In this document: positions 31,775 through 33,499 of the stretch, piece after piece
Layout: every line of letters begins with the position of its first letter
Numbering within the stretch: the stretch's first letter is position 1
Assembly (NCBI GenBank): GCA_016871495.1
Contig: VHDF01000046.1
Location: forward strand, 1 to 33,499
From: Verrucomicrobiota bacterium
Lineage (GTDB): Bacteria > Verrucomicrobiota > Verrucomicrobiia > Limisphaerales > VHDF01
Reading direction: 5' to 3'
DNA length: 33,499 nt
Notes under the pieces: generated by a model
What the model was told of the DNA's origin: nothing
The model's database searches: none
What the model saw: only the letters and a program-made list of their open reading frames with translations
Made by a program: the position numbers and the translations under genes

Positions 31775-31972
31775 GTGAGCACGCTCGCAGAAATTGAAGC
31801 CGCCGCCGATGCGCTCCCACCGGAGCAGAAGCAAGAGCTTTTTCTTTTCCTTGCGGCGCGATTGCGCGGTGCGGGGCAACTTCCTCCACCGCGTGAATTC
31901 ACCCGGGAACAAATCGAAGCCTGGATCGCCGACGACGAAGAGGGAATGAGGCGATTTCAGGAGGGCCGGTGA
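31775..31972 (+). CDS. Small VapB-like antitoxin
   Basis: A 65-residue acidic-to-neutral protein: EIEAAADALPPEQKQELFLF and LAARLRGAGQLPPP, followed by REFTREQIEAWIADDEEGMR. The amphipathic, proline-capped helix and Glu-rich C-terminus are common in antitoxins of PIN-domain (VapC-like) toxins. Family assignment rests mainly on context: its TGA (31970-31972) overlaps the GTG start of the downstream PIN gene at 31969, giving GTGA. The module lies 48 bases right of the insertion sequence's inverted repeat. No DNA-binding motif is certain. Confidence 0.72.
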   Translation: MSTLAEIEAAADALPPEQKQELFLFLAARLRGAGQLPPPREFTREQIEAWIADDEEGMRRFQEGR

Positions 31973-32385
31973 GGCTATTCTTGGACGCGAGCGTATTACT
32001 CGCTGCTGCTGGCTCGTCGAACGGTGCGTCTCGTGCCCTTTTTTCCTATGGCAGACGGCAGGGATGGGTATTGGTCAGCAGCCCCTACGCAGTGAACGAA
32101 GTCCTGAGAAACCTTCCCAAACTGCCTGTGGGTGCGACAACGACATGGCTTGGCTTGCGCTCCCAAGTGTTGGTGGTGGATGACGTGGTGTCGTTGGATC
32201 GGCCGGTCGTCTTTGCGGCGAGCAAGGATCGACCGATTCTTTTCACGGCTCTGGCTTGGACGGAGGTGTTGCTCACGTTGGATAAATTCGATTTCGCCGA
32301 CGTACTCGGCGGCGAGTTTTACGGGCTGCGGGTTTTGTTGCCCTACCAGTTACTTGGGTTAGAACGGTCCGCCGGACGGCTGTAA
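31969..32385 (+). CDS. PIN-domain toxin (VapC-like)
   Basis: A 138-residue PIN-domain protein, a Mg-dependent RNase fold that in VapC toxins cuts tRNA or rRNA. Visible acidic residues are Asp6 (RLFLDASVLLAAA), Glu44 (SPYAVNEVLRNL) and Asp105/Asp108 (LLTLDKFDFADVL), the expected positions. The start GTG overlaps the stop of the upstream antitoxin by four bases, so the pair is translationally coupled. Length is normal for VapC. The middle segment KDRPILFTALAWTEVLLTLD fits the usual strand before the third acidic residue. It seems intact, in contrast to the HicBA module on the other side of the insertion sequence. Confidence 0.82.
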   Translation: MRLFLDASVLLAAAGSSNGASRALFSYGRRQGWVLVSSPYAVNEVLRNLPKLPVGATTTWLGLRSQVLVVDDVVSLDRPVVFAASKDRPILFTALAWTEVLLTLDKFDFADVLGGEFYGLRVLLPYQLLGLERSAGRL

Positions 32386-32520
32386 TACCTGCTCTGCCCG
32401 GCGTAATATCCCAAAACTCGATTACAAGGGCTACAATGCTGGAAGTCAGGCTGTTACGAAACCGGCTTACTGCTCTAATTCTGCTTGGACAATGGGGCCG
32501 GGTTTTCGATTCTCGAGGGG
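32386..32520. other. Short intergenic stretch between PIN toxin and transposase remnant
   Basis: No gene or clear terminal repeat is seen. If a left end of the downstream insertion sequence once existed here, it is no longer identifiable: the CCTGTAGGG end sequence of the 30654 element does not recur. Confidence 0.35.
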
Positions 32521-33432
32521 ATGGATCCGATTCGTTTCGTGTTGATTTACCTGGCCGGGTGGATGAACCGGAACCAGCAGTGCGTCATTGAGTAATTTCA
32601 AGAAGAGGTGCGGGTGCTGAAGGAACAACTCGGGGTGAATCGGCTCCACTTCAGTGACGAACAGCGGAGCCGACTGGCCCGCAAGGCGAAAGCGATCGCG
32701 TTCGGCATGCTCAAGGAGATCGCCAGTATCGTCACGCCCCAGACTCTGCTCGCCTGGCATCGGCGGCTGATCGCCAAGAAGTATGATTCGAGTGCCAAGC
32801 GTGTCGGGAGGCCCAGAACTCAAGAATCCATCACCGAGCTGATCGTGTGCCTGGCTCGGGAAAATCGAACCTGGGGATACGCTACGATCGATGGAGCGTT
32901 GCTGAATCTTGGGCACGATGTAGGCCGCAGCACCATTGCTCGCGTGCTCAAGAAGGCTGGCATCGAGCCTGCACCCGAACGGAAAAAGGGCATGAGTTGG
33001 TCGGAGTTCCTCACGAGTCACTGGAATGTTCTGGCCGCAACGGATTTCTTCACGGCGGAAGTTTGGACCGTAGGCGGACTGATCCGCTACCACGTGCTAT
33101 TCTTAATCCGGTTGGCCACCCGCGAAGTGAAGATCGCCGGGATGATCCCAGAACCCAACGACGCTTGGATGAAGCAGATCGCTCGGCACCTGACCGACGG
33201 AATCGACGGCTTCCTCAAAGGCTACAAATACCTGATCCATGATCGAGCGCCCTGTTTTTCCGACGCCTTCAGGAACATTCTCAAAGAAAGCAGAGTCAAA
33301 TCAGTCCGACTGCCGAGAAAAAGTCCCAATTTGAATTCCTTTGCCAAACGCTGGGTCCGCACGGCGAAAGAGGCCTCTTCGCGTACTTGTGTGGGTGATT
33401 TTCGACCATTTTGGGGCGGCGCCTCGAGCTAG
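32521..33432 (+). pseudogene. Integrase-core (rve) transposase with ochre codon, E-to-K change and replaced C-terminus
   Basis: Starting at ATG 32521, MDPIRFVLIYLAGWMNRNQQ is the usual N-terminus of this family. An in-frame TAA at 32593-32595 follows, and the protein continues in frame (FQEEVRVLKEQLGVNRLHF) to 33432. The helix-turn-helix region (FGMLKEIASIVTPQTLLAWH, RPRTQESITELIVCLAREN) and the catalytic core (NVLAATDFFTAEVWTVGG, KYLIHDRAPCFSDAF) are recognisable. The third catalytic residue, normally Glu in NxFAERxVR, is Lys (NSFAKRWVRTAKE), and the sequence departs from the family just after, near 33375, into unrelated sequence. The normal final segment (FGExHLR ... HYHRERNHQG) is missing. 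It is the most complete but still dead relative of the element at 30654-31727. Confidence 0.75.
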
Positions 33433-33475
33433 AACTAGCGGGGGGCGTGCGGCGAGCCTCCAGCTCGCGCCCCCC
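33428..33475. repeat. Two adjacent hairpins at the right window edge
   Basis: GCTAGAACTAGC (33428-33439) is a perfect 5-bp stem with a 2-base loop. Immediately after it, 33440-33475 can fold with an outer GGGGGGC/GCCCCCC stem and an inner GCGAGC/GCTCGC stem around the loop CTCCA, with a short bulge on the 5' side. This is a strong secondary structure that could be a terminator or a REP-like repeat. It lies just after the point where the transposase sequence breaks off. Confidence 0.55.
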
Positions 33476-33499
33476 TGCGGTGGAAGGTTCGTTTGGCAA

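Noticed and set aside
1-33499. CRISPR array or cas genes
   Set aside because: No regularly spaced short direct repeats and no Cas-like proteins are seen; the repeats present are palindromic, dispersed and inverted.

Overview
The window reads as a high-GC chromosome segment from a member of the Planctomycetes-Verrucomicrobia-Chlamydiae (PVC) group, most likely a verrucomicrobial, Pedosphaera-like soil or freshwater bacterium. The basis is gene content rather than a marker: a PSD1 cytochrome-like protein (DUF1549/DUF1553) followed by a DUF1501 protein, a twin-arginine exported Gfo/Idh/MocA oxidoreductase, a lamin-tail/CotH surface protein, a squalene-hopene cyclase paired with an HpnG-like phosphorylase, and many short dispersed palindromic repeats. 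Assignment below that level is inference.

Layout. 1-375 holds one copy of a palindrome-bounded repeat. 376-1380 is an exported nitrilase-family hydrolase. 1381-2369 has no intact gene but carries a frameshifted RHS/YD-repeat remnant. 2370-10182 is a four-gene same-strand block (PSD1, DUF1501, MFS transporter, Gfo/Idh/MocA) that looks like one transcription unit for uptake and oxidation of an organic substrate, probably a carbohydrate. It is followed by a MITE-like inverted repeat. 10414-14428 (minus strand) is a decaying polysaccharide locus: one intact GT4 glycosyltransferase, another split by an in-frame amber codon, and a truncated polymerase abutting a truncated glycosyltransferase. 14910-18162 (plus strand) is an Lrp/AsnC regulator, squalene-hopene cyclase and HpnG, a compact hopanoid module. 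18201-19607 is a beta-CASP metallo-beta-lactamase RNase. 19728-24042 is a very large exported PA14/lamin-tail/CotH gene broken by an ochre stop, a deletion and two single-base frameshifts. 24506-28221 is housekeeping: 1-Cys peroxiredoxin, then minus-strand ctpA-type protease, tsaD and recO, the last two overlapping by 4 nt.

From tRNA-His (28359-28434) to the right edge the window becomes accessory DNA. It holds a GIY-YIG nuclease gene directly abutting an ERCC4/HhH nuclease gene, a HicB with a nonsense-broken HicA, a VapBC-like PIN toxin module, and at least four remnants of related integrase-core (rve) insertion sequences, all damaged. One still has its terminal inverted repeats.

The most unusual intact arrangement is the GIY-YIG/ERCC4 nuclease pair, which resembles in domain content the eukaryotic SLX1 and XPF/MUS81 partnership. 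The second theme is gene decay: several long genes are interrupted by exactly one stop or frameshift while neighbouring housekeeping genes are intact. All calls come from reading sequence and translations; no database search or computed statistic was available.
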